Positions 37,632-47,403 of a DNA stretch of 64,000 nt are shown piece after piece. Origin of the DNA: Pseudohoeflea suaedae (GTDB lineage: Bacteria; Pseudomonadota; Alphaproteobacteria; Rhizobiales; Rhizobiaceae); the NCBI RefSeq assembly GCF_004354915.1, contig NZ_SMSI01000004.1, positions 62,001 through 126,000 on the forward strand, in the 5' to 3' direction. How positions within the stretch are numbered: the stretch's first letter is position 1; every line of letters begins with the position of its first letter. The notes under the pieces are model-generated. The model saw only the letters and a list, made by a program, of their open reading frames with translations, was not told where the DNA came from and searched no databases. The translations under genes were made by a program, and so were the position numbers.

Positions 37632-38405
37632 TCATGCGAGTGTCGGCAGTTCGGACAGAAGCTTGTGCAAGGTTGAAATCGTCGAGGCGTCCGCGACGCC
37701 ATCGACGCGCGCAGGCCGGAAGTGACGCTGAAACGCCATCACCGCTCCCTGGGTCCGGGCGCCGAATATGCCATGGGTCTCGGTCTCATAGCCGTAAAGC
37801 GACAACATCGTCTGCAGCGCCTCGACGGGCGGCCCGCTGTCGCCTTGCTGGAAAAACCGCCCGCCGCCGATCGGCTGCGGCTCGACCCAGTGCCCGACCC
37901 CTTCGCCTGCCAGCCACGCCCAGTCGAACCACTCGCCCGGATCGATCTTGCGCCCGATGGCGACATCGGAATGACCGAGGATCCGGTCGGGCGCGATCCC
38001 GCGTCGCGCGATGATGTCCCGGCACAGGCGCGCGACGGCCCGCATCTGGACCACCGGATAGGCCGGACAGCCCGCCTCATGTCCCTTGTTGGCGATCTCG
38101 ATGCCGATGGAAGCGGAATTCACATCCGCCTCGCCCTTCCAGTAGCTCTTGCCGGCATGCCAGGCACGATGACTTTCGGGCACCATCTGGGTGACGATGC
38201 CGCCCTCGTCGACAAGATAATGGGCGGAAACCTCGGCATTCGCATCGCAGAGCCGTTCCAGCGCGCCCTTTGCGGTGTCCATGCCCGTATAGTGCAGAAG
38301 CACCATGTCCGGCTGTCGCGGCTCGCTCGATCCACCGCGGCGGGGTCCGAAATTGGGGGAAGCGCGAACCAGTGCGGGCGGATAATCCGGGTCGAACCCG
38401 GTCAT
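37632..38405 (-). CDS. N-acetylmuramoyl-L-alanine amidase (AmpD/AmiD type) with peptidoglycan-binding domain
   Basis: The 257-residue protein has an Amidase_2 domain (residues about 30-170) followed by a peptidoglycan-binding domain (GPPVEALQTMLSLYGYETETHGIFGARTQGAVMAFQRHF). Zinc-ligand and active-site motifs are visible: DMVLLHYTGMDTAKG (His 38), ESHRAWHAGKSYWKG and ILGHSDVAIGRKIDPGEWFDW, containing the conserved HSDxAxGRKxDPG. It would cleave the amide bond between MurNAc and L-Ala, in recycling or remodelling. No signal peptide is evident, so a cytoplasmic recycling role is likely, though the binding domain suggests contact with polymer. It overlaps the TerB/DnaJ gene by 4 bases. Confidence 0.92.
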   Translation of the reverse strand: MTGFDPDYPPALVRASPNFGPRRGGSSEPRQPDMVLLHYTGMDTAKGALERLCDANAEVSAHYLVDEGGIVTQMVPESHRAWHAGKSYWKGEADVNSASIGIEIANKGHEAGCPAYPVVQMRAVARLCRDIIARRGIAPDRILGHSDVAIGRKIDPGEWFDWAWLAGEGVGHWVEPQPIGGGRFFQQGDSGPPVEALQTMLSLYGYETETHGIFGARTQGAVMAFQRHFRPARVDGVADASTISTLHKLLSELPTLA

Positions 38406-39115
38406 GCGGGAACCCGCTGCTGTTTCTGGATCGTCGCAAAGGCGGCGTTGATCGCCGCCATCCGGTCGTTTGCGATCGCAAGGAACTCCTGCGGCACGCC
38501 GCGCGCCAGAAGCGCATCCGGGTGACTGTCGGCGGCAAGCTTGCGGTAACGGCGGCGAACCTCGTCGAACGGCGCATGCGGCTCGACGCCGAGAACCTGG
38601 TAGGGATCGATCCCTTCCGGATGGACATGGCGCGCCATGATGCGATCGAAATGCTCTTCATCAAAGCCGAAAATGTCGGCCACATGGGCGATAAATTCGA
38701 GCTCCTTCTGGTGGATCAGCGAGTCGGCCTTGGCGATATGGAAGAGACCGTCGAGAATATCCTCCAGCATGGCGCAGTTGGAATGACCCGAACCACAAAG
38801 ACCGGCAATCCGCTCGGCGTAGATGTCGTAGCCCGCGACGTCCTGCTTGGCGATATTGTAGAGCCGTGCGACGTTCGCGGCTTCCTCGTCGGGGATCGCG
38901 AAAATGTCCTGGAACGCCGCGACCTCTTCCTTCGACACGACGCCGTCCGCCTTGGCCATCTTGGCCGAAAGCGCGATCATGGCGACGGAGAACGCCACCT
39001 TGCGGCGGGTTTCCGGATCGCCGGCGAACACCGTCCGCACCGTTTCCACCACATTGGCGAAAGCGTGGGAGGCGGTACCGCCGACGGCATCGAATAGGCG
39101 TTTGAGCAGCGACAT
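38402..39115 (-). CDS. TerB/DnaJ-domain protein (DjlA-like)
   Basis: The 237-residue protein has an N-terminal TerB-like helical domain (VAMIALSAKMAKADGVVSKE then EVAAFQDIF, then NCAMLEDILDGLFHIAKADS and IHQKELEFIAHVADIFGFDE) and a C-terminal J domain (DPYQVLGVEPHAPFDEVRRRYRKLAADSHPDAL) with the HPD tripeptide that stimulates Hsp70 ATPase. This resembles DjlA co-chaperones without the N-terminal membrane anchor. It overlaps the amidase by 4 bases and is the first gene of this minus-strand pair. A chaperone partner in envelope stress is an inference only. Confidence 0.9.
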   Translation of the reverse strand: MSLLKRLFDAVGGTASHAFANVVETVRTVFAGDPETRRKVAFSVAMIALSAKMAKADGVVSKEEVAAFQDIFAIPDEEAANVARLYNIAKQDVAGYDIYAERIAGLCGSGHSNCAMLEDILDGLFHIAKADSLIHQKELEFIAHVADIFGFDEEHFDRIMARHVHPEGIDPYQVLGVEPHAPFDEVRRRYRKLAADSHPDALLARGVPQEFLAIANDRMAAINAAFATIQKQQRVPA

Positions 39116-39242
39116 GATTTCCGTTTAATCGAACAACGCGGCAAAAGCGAGAACCCGTCGTTCACGCTGCCATCAACTTATTGAATGAGTAAAGCGGCAA
39201 TTATCATTGGACGCGCATGGCTGCCATGCGGCTTGTAGGCGC

Positions 39243-40133
39243 ATGACGCCTATCTCGCCCACCGCCCCGACGCCTCCCCTGACCGGTTATCTCCTCGGCC
39301 TGGTGGGCGTGATGATCTTCGCCGCCACCTTGCCGATGACGCATATCGCGCTCGGAGGCTTCTCGCCTTCCTTCATCACGTTCGGGCGCGCGTTCGGCGC
39401 CGCCCTCATCACCGGCCTCGCGCTCCTGGGGCTTCGGCGTTCAGTGCCCGTTGCCAACCGGCGGCAGCTTTTCGCGGCCGGTCTGCTTCTCGCCTATGGC
39501 TTCCCCGGCTTCTCCTCCATCGCCATGCAAACGGTTCCGGCGTCCCATGGCGGGATCGTGCTCGGCATACTGCCGCTGATGACGGCGTCGTTTGCGGCAC
39601 TCTTCGGTGGCGAGAAGCCGGGCCTTCTTTTCTGGGGCTTCGGGATTGCGGGTGCCGCGCTCGTTGTCTCGTTCTCGCTCTCCGGCGCCGACATCACGCC
39701 CGGGATCGGCGACCTGTGGCTGGCACTGGCGGCCCTTTCCGCCTCATGCGGCTACGTCATTTCAGGCAAGATCTCGCGCAGCATGCCGGGCTGGGAAGTC
39801 ATCGCCTGGTCGCTGGTCTTCGTTGCCCCGATCTCGCTGGTGGGCACGATCTGGTCTCTTCTGCAAGGTGGCGTCTCGGCGCCCGACGCGGCTGAATATG
39901 CGGGATTCGGATATCTGACCGGTTTCTCGATGGTGCTGGGCTTCGTATTCTGGAACAGGGGACTGGCGCTCGGCGGCATTGCCCGCGTGGGACAGGTGCA
40001 GCTTCTGCAGTCCTTTTTCACCATCGCATTCTCGGCCGCATTGCTCGGCGAGGCGGTCACACCGGTGAAGCTCGCCTACGCGTTTGCCGTCGGCCTTGTC
40101 GTCTGGTTGGGCCGCAAGGCCAAAGTCGGCTGA
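39243..40133 (+). CDS. EamA/DMT family transporter
   Basis: The 296-residue inner-membrane protein has ten hydrophobic segments in two EamA repeats, typical of drug/metabolite exporters. Examples are GYLLGLVGVMIFAATLPMTH at the start and LLQSFFTIAFSAALLGEAVT near the second repeat's end, the latter a conserved EamA block. The ATG at 39243 starts 12 codons inside a longer frame opened by a TTG with no ribosome binding site, so the ATG was chosen. It converges on the MarR-type gene with only 4 bases between stops. Substrate is unknown. Confidence 0.85.
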   Translation: MTPISPTAPTPPLTGYLLGLVGVMIFAATLPMTHIALGGFSPSFITFGRAFGAALITGLALLGLRRSVPVANRRQLFAAGLLLAYGFPGFSSIAMQTVPASHGGIVLGILPLMTASFAALFGGEKPGLLFWGFGIAGAALVVSFSLSGADITPGIGDLWLALAALSASCGYVISGKISRSMPGWEVIAWSLVFVAPISLVGTIWSLLQGGVSAPDAAEYAGFGYLTGFSMVLGFVFWNRGLALGGIARVGQVQLLQSFFTIAFSAALLGEAVTPVKLAYAFAVGLVVWLGRKAKVG

Positions 40134-40137
40134 TCCC

Positions 40138-40665
40138 TCAGATGCTCGAGGCCGAACGCATCGCCTGATCGTACTGGCCCGACATCACCCGCATCAGCGC
40201 CGAAATTTCGCTCACATGCTTCTCGTCGAGACCGAGCGCTAGGATCGGTTCGATGAGCACCTTCTCGCGCAGACGGCGATATTCGAGGCAATGCGCGGCT
40301 CCCTTGTCGGTGATGCAGACGATCTTCTCCTTGCCGCGCCGCCCGCTCTCGACGAAGCCCAGCGCTTCGAGCTTCTTGAGCGCGTAGGAAACCACATGCG
40401 TGTCCTCGATATTGAACATCATGCAGAGTTCCGCCTGGCTTTTCGGCCGCTCGCGGTGGTTGACCGCATGCACGATCTGAACCTCCATGCTCGACAGGCC
40501 GGCTCCGTCGGCGGCGTTCGAACAGGCGGCGATCCAGCGATTATAGGCATTGCCGAGGATGACCAGCGCGAATTCGAATTCCGAGAGCGCCGGCATGGCG
40601 CCATCGGCGAGATGCGAGGCGGAGACGATTGGCCCAGGCAGTCCGGCCGTCCCGGATTTGTCCAT
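40138..40665 (-). CDS. MarR-like winged helix transcriptional regulator of the TRAP operon
   Basis: The 175-residue protein starts MDKSGTAGLPGPIV at the ATG at 40665 (GAGGT upstream). It has a winged helix-turn-helix of the MarR type (LSSMEVQIVHAVNHRERPKS, then QAELCMMFNIEDTHVVSYALKKLEALGFVESGRRGKEKIVCITDKG) flanked by helices. The gene is 2 bases downstream of the TRAP large permease, so it is cotranscribed with the transporter. An inverted repeat between this operon and the divergent oxoprolinase gene is its probable operator. The ligand is presumably the transported compound. Confidence 0.88.
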   Translation of the reverse strand: MDKSGTAGLPGPIVSASHLADGAMPALSEFEFALVILGNAYNRWIAACSNAADGAGLSSMEVQIVHAVNHRERPKSQAELCMMFNIEDTHVVSYALKKLEALGFVESGRRGKEKIVCITDKGAAHCLEYRRLREKVLIEPILALGLDEKHVSEISALMRVMSGQYDQAMRSASSI

Positions 40666-40667
40666 GA

Positions 40668-41972
40668 TTACCTCGCAAGCATTGTCTGTGGCAGCCAGAG
40701 CGCCAGCTCCGGGAAAACGACGATCAGCACGACCGCGACGATCATCAGGCAGAAGAACGGCAGGGTCATCCGCGCGACCTTGAGGATGTCGTAGCCCGTG
40801 AGCCCCTGGATGACGAAGAGGTTGAAACCAACGGGCGGCGTGATCTGGCTCATCTCCACGACGAGCACCAGATAGATACCGAACCAGATGATGTCCAACC
40901 CGGCGGCTTCCACCATCGGCAGGATGATCGAGGCGGTCAGCACGACGATGGAAATGCCATCGAGGAAACAGCCCAGGACGATGAAGAAGACGGTGAGCGC
41001 GGCGAGAAGCGCATAGGGCGAGAACTGCTGTTCGGCAATGAAGCCGGCCAGCGCGCGCGGGATGCCGGTATAGCCCATCGCTGCCGTCAGCACCGCCGCC
41101 CCCGCCAGAATGAGGATGATCATCGCCGAGGTGCGCGAGGCGCCTCGCAGCGCTTCGAGAAAGGTCCGGCGAGTGAGCGTGCCGGTCGCGAACGCAAGTC
41201 CGAGCGCCAGTACCACGCCGACGACCGCCGCCTCGGTGGGTGAGGCGAAACCCGCATAGATCGAGCCGATGACGCCGGCAATCAGCGCGATCACCGGGAA
41301 CAGACGCCGCGTCTGCCACAGGCGTTCCAGATAGGGAACGCGCTCGTCGGCTTCCGGCATCTTGTCCCGGTTCAGAAGCGCCCAGACGATGGTATAGCCC
41401 ATGAAAAGTCCGGCAAGCATGATCCCGGGAACCACGCCGGCGATGAACAGCCGCGCGATCGACTGCTCCGTGGCCGCGCCATAGACGATCAGGATCAGCG
41501 ATGGCGGGATCAGCAGCCCCAGCGTGCCCGATCCGGCGAGCGAACCGATCGCCATGCGCTCGTCATAGCCGCGCTTTTCAAGTTCGGGCAGCGACATGCG
41601 CCCGATCGTGGCGGTGGTCGCTGCCGATGACCCCGAGACGGCGGCAAAAATGGCGCAGCCGAGAATATTGACGTGAACCAGCCGACCGGGAAGCCTCCGC
41701 ATCCAAGGGGCGAGGCCCGCGAACATGTCTTCGGCCAGCCGGGTGCGAAACAGGATCTCGCCCATCCAGATGAACATCGGAAGAGCGGCGAGATCCCAGG
41801 AATTGATCGCTCCCCACACGGTGGTGGCCATGACGGCCCCCGCAGGCACCGAGACCTTGATGAGGATCGCGGCGATGCCGACGGCCATGAGCCCCAGCGC
41901 GACCCAGAGACCGGTGGCGAGAAGCATCAGAAGTCCGAGACCCAGGCAGAGGGCAAGCACGAGAAGATCCAT
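40668..41972 (-). CDS. TRAP transporter large permease (DctM)
   Basis: DctM is the large membrane subunit of TRAP symporters, moving substrate with Na+ or H+. The 434-residue product starts MDLLVLALCLGLG at the ATG at 41972. It has about twelve hydrophobic segments and family motifs AIFAAVSGSSAATTATIGRM, GSLAGSGTLGLLIPPSLILI with VYGAATEQSIARLFIAG after it, GFASPTEAAVVGVVLALGL and VVEMSQITPPVGFNLFVIQG. The longer upstream frame is not membrane-like and was rejected. Its ATG overlaps the DctQ stop by one base; the MarR-like gene follows after 2 bases. Confidence 0.94.
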   Translation of the reverse strand: MDLLVLALCLGLGLLMLLATGLWVALGLMAVGIAAILIKVSVPAGAVMATTVWGAINSWDLAALPMFIWMGEILFRTRLAEDMFAGLAPWMRRLPGRLVHVNILGCAIFAAVSGSSAATTATIGRMSLPELEKRGYDERMAIGSLAGSGTLGLLIPPSLILIVYGAATEQSIARLFIAGVVPGIMLAGLFMGYTIVWALLNRDKMPEADERVPYLERLWQTRRLFPVIALIAGVIGSIYAGFASPTEAAVVGVVLALGLAFATGTLTRRTFLEALRGASRTSAMIILILAGAAVLTAAMGYTGIPRALAGFIAEQQFSPYALLAALTVFFIVLGCFLDGISIVVLTASIILPMVEAAGLDIIWFGIYLVLVVEMSQITPPVGFNLFVIQGLTGYDILKVARMTLPFFCLMIVAVVLIVVFPELALWLPQTMLAR

Positions 41973-42526
41973 CACAGATGCTCCTCGGCATGGCCGTCGC
42001 CGGTGGCCATGTAGGAGGCGCTTCCGCCTCTCAGAATTGTGACGAGATCGTCGAGAAGAGCCAGTGCGAATACCCCGACCCCGGTCGCCATGGCGGCCTG
42101 GGGAATCCAGAGCTGGATCGGGATGATGCCGTAGGAGACCTCGTTGAACCGATGGCTGTCGAGCACCATGCGGACGCAATAGGCGAAGAAGAAGACGGCG
42201 AGCGCCGCCGCCAGCACCAGCACGATCGTTTCGATCACCCGCCGCGCGCTGTCGGGCAGACGGGCCAGTACCAAACTGACCCGGATCTGCTCCCCTGCCC
42301 GCAACGATCCGGCAAGCGCCAAAAAGGAGGCCGCGACCAAGAGATAGCCGGCGATCTCCGCCAGCGAGGGAACGAGAAAGCCGTAGGGCGCGATCCCGAA
42401 CAAGCCGATCACCCTGTCGACCACCCGCCCCGCCACCTGGGCGAAAACGAGCGCGGCGATGGCGCAGAGTGACGCCATGGCCAGCCACTCGGATAGATCA
42501 TAAACCCGGTCGAGAATTCGTCGCAT
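41972..42526 (-). CDS. TRAP transporter small permease (DctQ)
   Basis: The 184-residue product from the ATG at 42526 (MRRILDRVYDLSEW) has four predicted membrane segments, the normal DctQ topology. They include SLCAIAALVFAQVAGRVVDR near residue 20, EIAGYLLVAASFLALAGSLR with the GExxRV-like AGEQIRVSL after it, and AAALAVFFFAYCVRMVLDSH. The block LAEIAGYLLVAASFLALAGS is typical. Sequence upstream of this ATG is not membrane-like. It partners DctM and DctP, and the DctP gene lies 96 bases upstream. Confidence 0.9.
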   Translation of the reverse strand: MRRILDRVYDLSEWLAMASLCAIAALVFAQVAGRVVDRVIGLFGIAPYGFLVPSLAEIAGYLLVAASFLALAGSLRAGEQIRVSLVLARLPDSARRVIETIVLVLAAALAVFFFAYCVRMVLDSHRFNEVSYGIIPIQLWIPQAAMATGVGVFALALLDDLVTILRGGSASYMATGDGHAEEHL

Positions 42527-42622
42527 GCCGGTTGCCCTGTCGGTTTGCAGCTGCCGTCGTGAAAAATTCGGAAAGAAGCCAAGCGGCCGGGTCGCCTGAC
42601 GGCACCCGGCCCGCATGCGGTC

Positions 42623-43612
42623 CTACTGCTTGTAGGCGTCGAGAATGGCCTGACCGGATTCGCCGGCACTGGCGGCCCATTCCTCGGTCATGGTCTCGCC
42701 GAACGCGGCAAGCCCGTCCCTCAGCTCCGGCGACGGAGCGGTCACGGTGATGCCGTTATCTTTCAGCTCCTGCGTCTTGTCCTCGGTTTCCTTTTTCGAG
42801 GCCTCCCAGCCGCGGGCTTCAGCCGCTGCCGCAGCATCCCTCACGGCCTGCTGCTGCTCTTCCGGCAGCGCCTCGAAGGCAGCCTTGTTGACGAACACCA
42901 TGTTGCGCGGCAGCCAGGCCTGGGCGTCGGAATAGTGCGACAGGTAATCCCAGACCTGCGAATTGGCGCCGGTCGAGGGCGATGTGATCATCGCCTCGAC
43001 GCGACCGGTGCTGAACGCTGTCGGAAGATCCGGCACCTCGACCTGGGTGGGGATGGCGCCCGCGAGCTGGGCGAGCTTTTCCGTCGCCGCGTTGTAGGCC
43101 CGCATCTTCAGACCCTTGAGGTCGTCGACCGTCTTGATTTCCTTCTTGGTGTAGATGCCCTGCGGCGGCCATGGCACGGAATAGAGGAGCACCAGCCCCT
43201 GCGCGTCGAGCTTGGCTGCGATCTCGTCCCTGGACGCGTCATACAGCTTCTTCGCATCATCATAGCTTGTGGCCAGGAACGGGATCGAATCCAGACCGAA
43301 GACCGGATCCTCGTTCGACAGGCGCGAGCCGAGAACCTCGCCTATCTGGGCGAGCCCGTTGCGGACGGCGTTCTTGATGTCCGGATGCTTGAAGAGCGAA
43401 CCGTTGGAGTGGACGGTGATCGCCAGTTCGCCACCGGTCGCCGATTTGATGTCGTCGGCGAACTGAACCACGTTCTGAGTGTGGAAATTGGTGTCCCCGT
43501 AAGGCACCGGCATGTCCCAGGTGGTTTCGGCGGCTGCGACGGCTGTGCCCAACCCGGTCGAAAGCGCAATGATGCCGGCGGCCGCGAATGCGGATGTCAT
43601 GAAGTGCTGCAT
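42623..43612 (-). CDS. TRAP transporter substrate-binding protein (DctP)
   Basis: The 329-residue product starts MQHFMTSAFAAAGIIALSTG (GGGAG 7 bases upstream), a Sec signal peptide cleaved near AAA-ETTWDM. The mature protein is a TRAP periplasmic receptor: PYGDTNFHTQNVVQFADDIK, the central GLKMRAYNAATEKLAQLAGA with IPTQVEVPDLPTAFSTGRVE after it, and AWLPRNMVFVNKAAFEALPE. The conserved arginine-containing block that clamps a carboxylate lies in GLKMRAYNAATEK, so the ligand is probably an organic acid. It is divergent from a 5-oxoprolinase-type gene, suggesting 5-oxoproline or a related cyclic acid as the substrate, by context only. Confidence 0.92.
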   Translation of the reverse strand: MQHFMTSAFAAAGIIALSTGLGTAVAAAETTWDMPVPYGDTNFHTQNVVQFADDIKSATGGELAITVHSNGSLFKHPDIKNAVRNGLAQIGEVLGSRLSNEDPVFGLDSIPFLATSYDDAKKLYDASRDEIAAKLDAQGLVLLYSVPWPPQGIYTKKEIKTVDDLKGLKMRAYNAATEKLAQLAGAIPTQVEVPDLPTAFSTGRVEAMITSPSTGANSQVWDYLSHYSDAQAWLPRNMVFVNKAAFEALPEEQQQAVRDAAAAAEARGWEASKKETEDKTQELKDNGITVTAPSPELRDGLAAFGETMTEEWAASAGESGQAILDAYKQ

Positions 43613-43698
43613 GAGGTAGCTCCCAGTTTGACCAAAACCGCGACGGCGTTCCCTTTTTCTCGTCGCAGTGCCGACAGACTTGCACACACTGAGAAATT

Positions 43699-43715
43699 GT
43701 CAACAAATTATTGAC
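43699..43715. promoter_or_regulatory. Inverted repeat between the TRAP and oxoprolinase operons
   Basis: GTCAA-N7-TTGAC is perfect and lies 84-100 bases from dctP and 56-72 from the oxoprolinase gene. Its arms form TTGACG on the plus strand and TTGACA on the minus strand, both good -35 hexamers pointing outward. One regulator, probably the MarR-like protein, could repress both operons at once. Confidence 0.55.
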
Positions 43716-43770
43716 GTTTTCTCCGGGGCGTGTTTCTCATGGTGAAAATCCATATCACGAGGAACAGAAC

Positions 43771-46700
43771 ATGGCTGATGGCAAGTGGGATTTCTGGATC
43801 GATCGTGGCGGCACATTCACCGATATCGTCGGCCGTGCGCCTGATGGCGAACTGCATCAGCGCAAGCTGCTGTCGGAAAACCCGGAAGGCTACAAGGATG
43901 CCGCCATTCAGGGCATTCGTGACCTGCTCGGCGTCGGCCAGCAAGAGGCCATCCCTGCCAACCGCGTCGGCCATGTGAAGATGGGCACCACCGTTGCCAC
44001 CAATGCGCTGCTCGAGCGCAAGGGCGACAGAACCCTTCTCGTCATCACGAAGGGTTTCCGCGACGCATTGAAGATTGCCTATCAGGCCCGGCCCGAGATC
44101 TTTGCCAAGGAAATTCTTCTTCCCGAGCAGCTCTACGAACGCGTCATCGAGATCGACGAGCGCATGTCGGCCAAGGGCGAAGTCCGCCGCGAGCCCGACA
44201 TCGCATCGCTCGAGACCGCCCTCGCGGCAGCGCGTGAGACGGGCATCGAATCCGTCGCGGTCGTGCTCATGCACGCATGGCGCAATCCCGATCACGAGAT
44301 CGCGGTGGAAGAGGCTTGCGAGAAGGCCGGTTTCCCGCAGATTTCCGTCAGCCACAGGATATCGCCGCTGATCAAGCTCGTCGGCCGCGGCGACACGACC
44401 GTGGTCGACGCCTATCTCTCGCCCATTCTCAAGCGCTATGTCGACCGTGTTGCGGGTGAACTCGGCGCCACACCGGCCGGCGAAGACGGTCCGACACTCC
44501 AGTTCATGATGTCGTCCGGCGGCCTGACCGCGGCCGACAAGTTCCGCGGCAAGGATGCCATCCTCTCAGGCCCCGCCGGCGGCGTTGTCGGCATGGTCGA
44601 GACGGCCGAACTCGCCGGCTACTCCAACGTCATCGGCTTCGACATGGGCGGCACCTCGACAGACGTGGCCCATTATGACGGAGACTATGAGCGCGTCTTC
44701 GACACCGAAGTCGCCGGCGTGCGCATTCGCGCGCCGATGATGCGCATCCACACGGTCGCAGCCGGCGGAGGCTCGATCCTGCATGCCGACGAAGGCCGTT
44801 TCCGGGCAGGCCCGGATTCCGCCGGCGCCAATCCCGGACCCGCCTGCTACCGGCGGGGCGGCCCGCTGACGGTGACCGACGCCAACGTCATGCTTGGCAA
44901 GTTGCAGCCCGACTTCTTCCCGGCGATCTTCGGCCCCGACCAGGATCAGCCGCTCGACCGAACGGCGGTGGCGAAACACTTCGAGGAGTTGGCGCGGGCC
45001 AATCCCGGCAAGTCGGCCGAGGAGATCGCAGAGGGGTTCATCACCATCGCTGTCGAAAACATGGCAAACGCCATCAAGAAGATCTCCGTGCAGCGCGGCT
45101 ATGACGTGACGAAATACCTGCTCAACTGCTTCGGCGGCGCCGGCGGACAGCACGCCTGTCTGGTCGCCGATGCGCTCGGCATGGAGGCGATCCTCATCCA
45201 TCCCTTTTCGGGTCTTCTCTCCGCCTACGGCATCGGCCTCGCCCGCGTCTTCGCCTCGCGGCAGCAGGCCCTGATCGCACCGCTCGGCGCCTCAAGTCGC
45301 GAGCTCGTCGAAAATGTCATCGGCGAACTCGAAGCCGGTGTCATCGCGGAAATGGCGGAACAGGGGATTGCGGCCCACATGATCGCATCGCGCCCCGTGC
45401 TCCAGCTGCGCTATGACGGCACCGACACCACGCTTCCCATCGCGATGGAAACCCTCGATCTCGACCGCGCCAAGGCCGATTTCGAAACCGCGCACAAGGC
45501 GCAGTTCGGCTTCATCTACGACGACAAGGGCATCGTCATCGAAGCCGTTTCGGTCGAGGGTACCGACATCTCCGGCGGCAAGCGCGAGGAACGGGAACAT
45601 GCCCTCGATGAGCGCCAGATCGCCGGCGACGAAACACGGCAGATCCATTCCGGTGGCGCCTGGCACGATGCAAGGGTGATCCGGCGCGAGAGCCTGAAGC
45701 CGGGCAATCGCGTGAAGGGGCCCGCGCTGGTGATCGAGGCCAACCAGACCATCGTGGTCGAGCCGGGCTGGACGGCCGAGATCAACGCGCGCGACCACGT
45801 GATCCTGACCCGGCACGAAAAGCTCGACCGGGCGATGGCGATCGGTACCGATCACGCCGATCCCATCCTGCTCGAGGTCTTCAACAACCTCTTCATGTCG
45901 ATCGCCGAGCAGATGGGCGTGACGCTGCAGAACACCGCCTATTCGGTCAACATCAAGGAGCGGCTCGACTTTTCCTGCGCCGTCTTCGATCGCAATGGAG
46001 CGCTCGTGGCCAACGCGCCGCACATGCCGGTGCATCTGGGCTCGATGGACCGTTCCGTGGAAACGGTCATCCGCCTGAACGAGGGCAAGATCAGACCCGG
46101 CGACGTTTTCGCGCTCAACGCCCCCTACAATGGCGGCACCCACCTGCCGGACATCACGGTCGTCACCCCGGTCTTCGCCGACAATTCCGACACCGAGATC
46201 CTGTTCTGGGCCGCCTCGCGCGGTCACCATGCCGATGTGGGCGGAACGGCGCCCGGCTCGATGACGCCGCTTGCGACCACCGTCGACGAGGAAGGCGTGC
46301 TGATCGACAATTTCAAGCTCGTCGATCAGGGGCGCTTCCGGGAAAAGGCACTCGAAGACCTGTTGACGGACCATCCCTACCCCGTCCGCAACGTCACCCA
46401 GAACGTCGCCGACCTGAAGGCGCAGATAGCGGCCAACGAGAAGGGCGTTGCGAACCTCAGGAAGATGGTCGCGGACTTCGGTCTCGACGTCGTCGAAGCC
46501 TATATGGGCCACGTTCAGGACAATGCGGCCGAGAGCGTGGCGCGTGTTCTGGAGAAGCTCACCGATTCCGAATATGCCTATGAAACGGATACCGGCCAGA
46601 CGATCCGCGTCAAGATAACCGTCGACCGCGAAAAGCGCGAGGCGACCGTCGACTTCACCGGCACGTCGGAAGCGCGCGAGAACAATTTCAACGCGCCGGA

Positions 46701-47403
46701 ACCGGTGGCCCGGGCTGCCGTGCTTTACGTCTTCCGGGTGATGGTTGAAAAGCCGATTCCGATGAATGCCGGCTGCCTGCGGCCGATCAACATCATCATC
46801 CCCGAGGGCTCGATGCTGAAACCGGCCTATCCGCGCGCCGTGGTGGCCGGCAATGTCGAGACGTCGCAGCATGTCACCAACGCGCTTTTCGGCGCCTTGG
46901 GTGCGCTCGCCAATGCCCAGGGCACGATGAACAACCTGACCTTCGGAAACGACACCTACCAGTATTACGAAACGATCTGCTCCGGCTCGCCGGCCGGCTA
47001 CCACAATGACGGGAGCGGCTTTGCCGGCACGTCGGGCGTCCATACGCACATGACCAACTCCCGGCTCACGGACCCGGAAATTCTGGAGATGCGCTTCCCG
47101 GTGGAGCTCGAGGACTTCCATATCCGGAAAGGATCAGGCGGCAAGGGCAGATTCAATGCCGGCGACGGCACCAGGCGCACGATCCGCTTCCTCGAGCCGA
47201 TGGAAATGGCGATCCTGTCCTCGCACCGGAACCGTCCGCCCGAAGGCATCGACGGCGGCAGCGCCGGACAGGTCGGCAAGACGGAGATCCGCCGCAAGGA
47301 CGGAACCATCGAGGTTCTGAAAGCCTGCGACCAGACGATGCTCGATGCCGGCGAAGCAGTGATCCTGACAACGCCGACGGCGGGCGGAGCCGGTCGAGGC
47401 TAG
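43771..47403 (+). CDS. 5-oxoprolinase (ATP-hydrolysing), HyuA-HyuB fusion
   Basis: The 1210-residue protein joins both subunits of the hydantoinase/oxoprolinase family in one chain, as in eukaryotic 5-oxoprolinase (about 1290 residues), which opens 5-oxoproline to glutamate with ATP. The N-terminal HyuA-like half has [11 protein letters not shown] (residues 10-20), [20 protein letters not shown], and [16 protein letters not shown] near residue 290. The HyuB-like half starts near residue 697 ([20 protein letters not shown]) and includes [38 protein letters not shown] and [18 protein letters not shown]. The start is the ATG at 43771 with GAGGAA upstream. Its last 4 bases overlap a convergent GGDEF-EAL gene. 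Hydantoinase or acetone-carboxylase-like activity is a weaker alternative. Confidence 0.88.
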   Translation: MADGKWDFWIDRGGTFTDIVGRAPDGELHQRKLLSENPEGYKDAAIQGIRDLLGVGQQEAIPANRVGHVKMGTTVATNALLERKGDRTLLVITKGFRDALKIAYQARPEIFAKEILLPEQLYERVIEIDERMSAKGEVRREPDIASLETALAAARETGIESVAVVLMHAWRNPDHEIAVEEACEKAGFPQISVSHRISPLIKLVGRGDTTVVDAYLSPILKRYVDRVAGELGATPAGEDGPTLQFMMSSGGLTAADKFRGKDAILSGPAGGVVGMVETAELAGYSNVIGFDMGGTSTDVAHYDGDYERVFDTEVAGVRIRAPMMRIHTVAAGGGSILHADEGRFRAGPDSAGANPGPACYRRGGPLTVTDANVMLGKLQPDFFPAIFGPDQDQPLDRTAVAKHFEELARANPGKSAEEIAEGFITIAVENMANAIKKISVQRGYDVTKYLLNCFGGAGGQHACLVADALGMEAILIHPFSGLLSAYGIGLARVFASRQQALIAPLGASSRELVENVIGELEAGVIAEMAEQGIAAHMIASRPVLQLRYDGTDTTLPIAMETLDLDRAKADFETAHKAQFGFIYDDKGIVIEAVSVEGTDISGGKREEREHALDERQIAGDETRQIHSGGAWHDARVIRRESLKPGNRVKGPALVIEANQTIVVEPGWTAEINARDHVILTRHEKLDRAMAIGTDHADPILLEVFNNLFMSIAEQMGVTLQNTAYSVNIKERLDFSCAVFDRNGALVANAPHMPVHLGSMDRSVETVIRLNEGKIRPGDVFALNAPYNGGTHLPDITVVTPVFADNSDTEILFWAASRGHHADVGGTAPGSMTPLATTVDEEGVLIDNFKLVDQGRFREKALEDLLTDHPYPVRNVTQNVADLKAQIAANEKGVANLRKMVADFGLDVVEAYMGHVQDNAAESVARVLEKLTDSEYAYETDTGQTIRVKITVDREKREATVDFTGTSEARENNFNAPEPVARAAVLYVFRVMVEKPIPMNAGCLRPINIIIPEGSMLKPAYPRAVVAGNVETSQHVTNALFGALGALANAQGTMNNLTFGNDTYQYYETICSGSPAGYHNDGSGFAGTSGVHTHMTNSRLTDPEILEMRFPVELEDFHIRKGSGGKGRFNAGDGTRRTIRFLEPMEMAILSSHRNRPPEGIDGGSAGQVGKTEIRRKDGTIEVLKACDQTMLDAGEAVILTTPTAGGAGRG

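Noticed and set aside
45292-47121. 609-codon minus-strand frame inside the oxoprolinase gene
   Set aside because: The plus-strand HyuA/HyuB motifs are unambiguous. The opposite frame has no family match or ribosome binding site.
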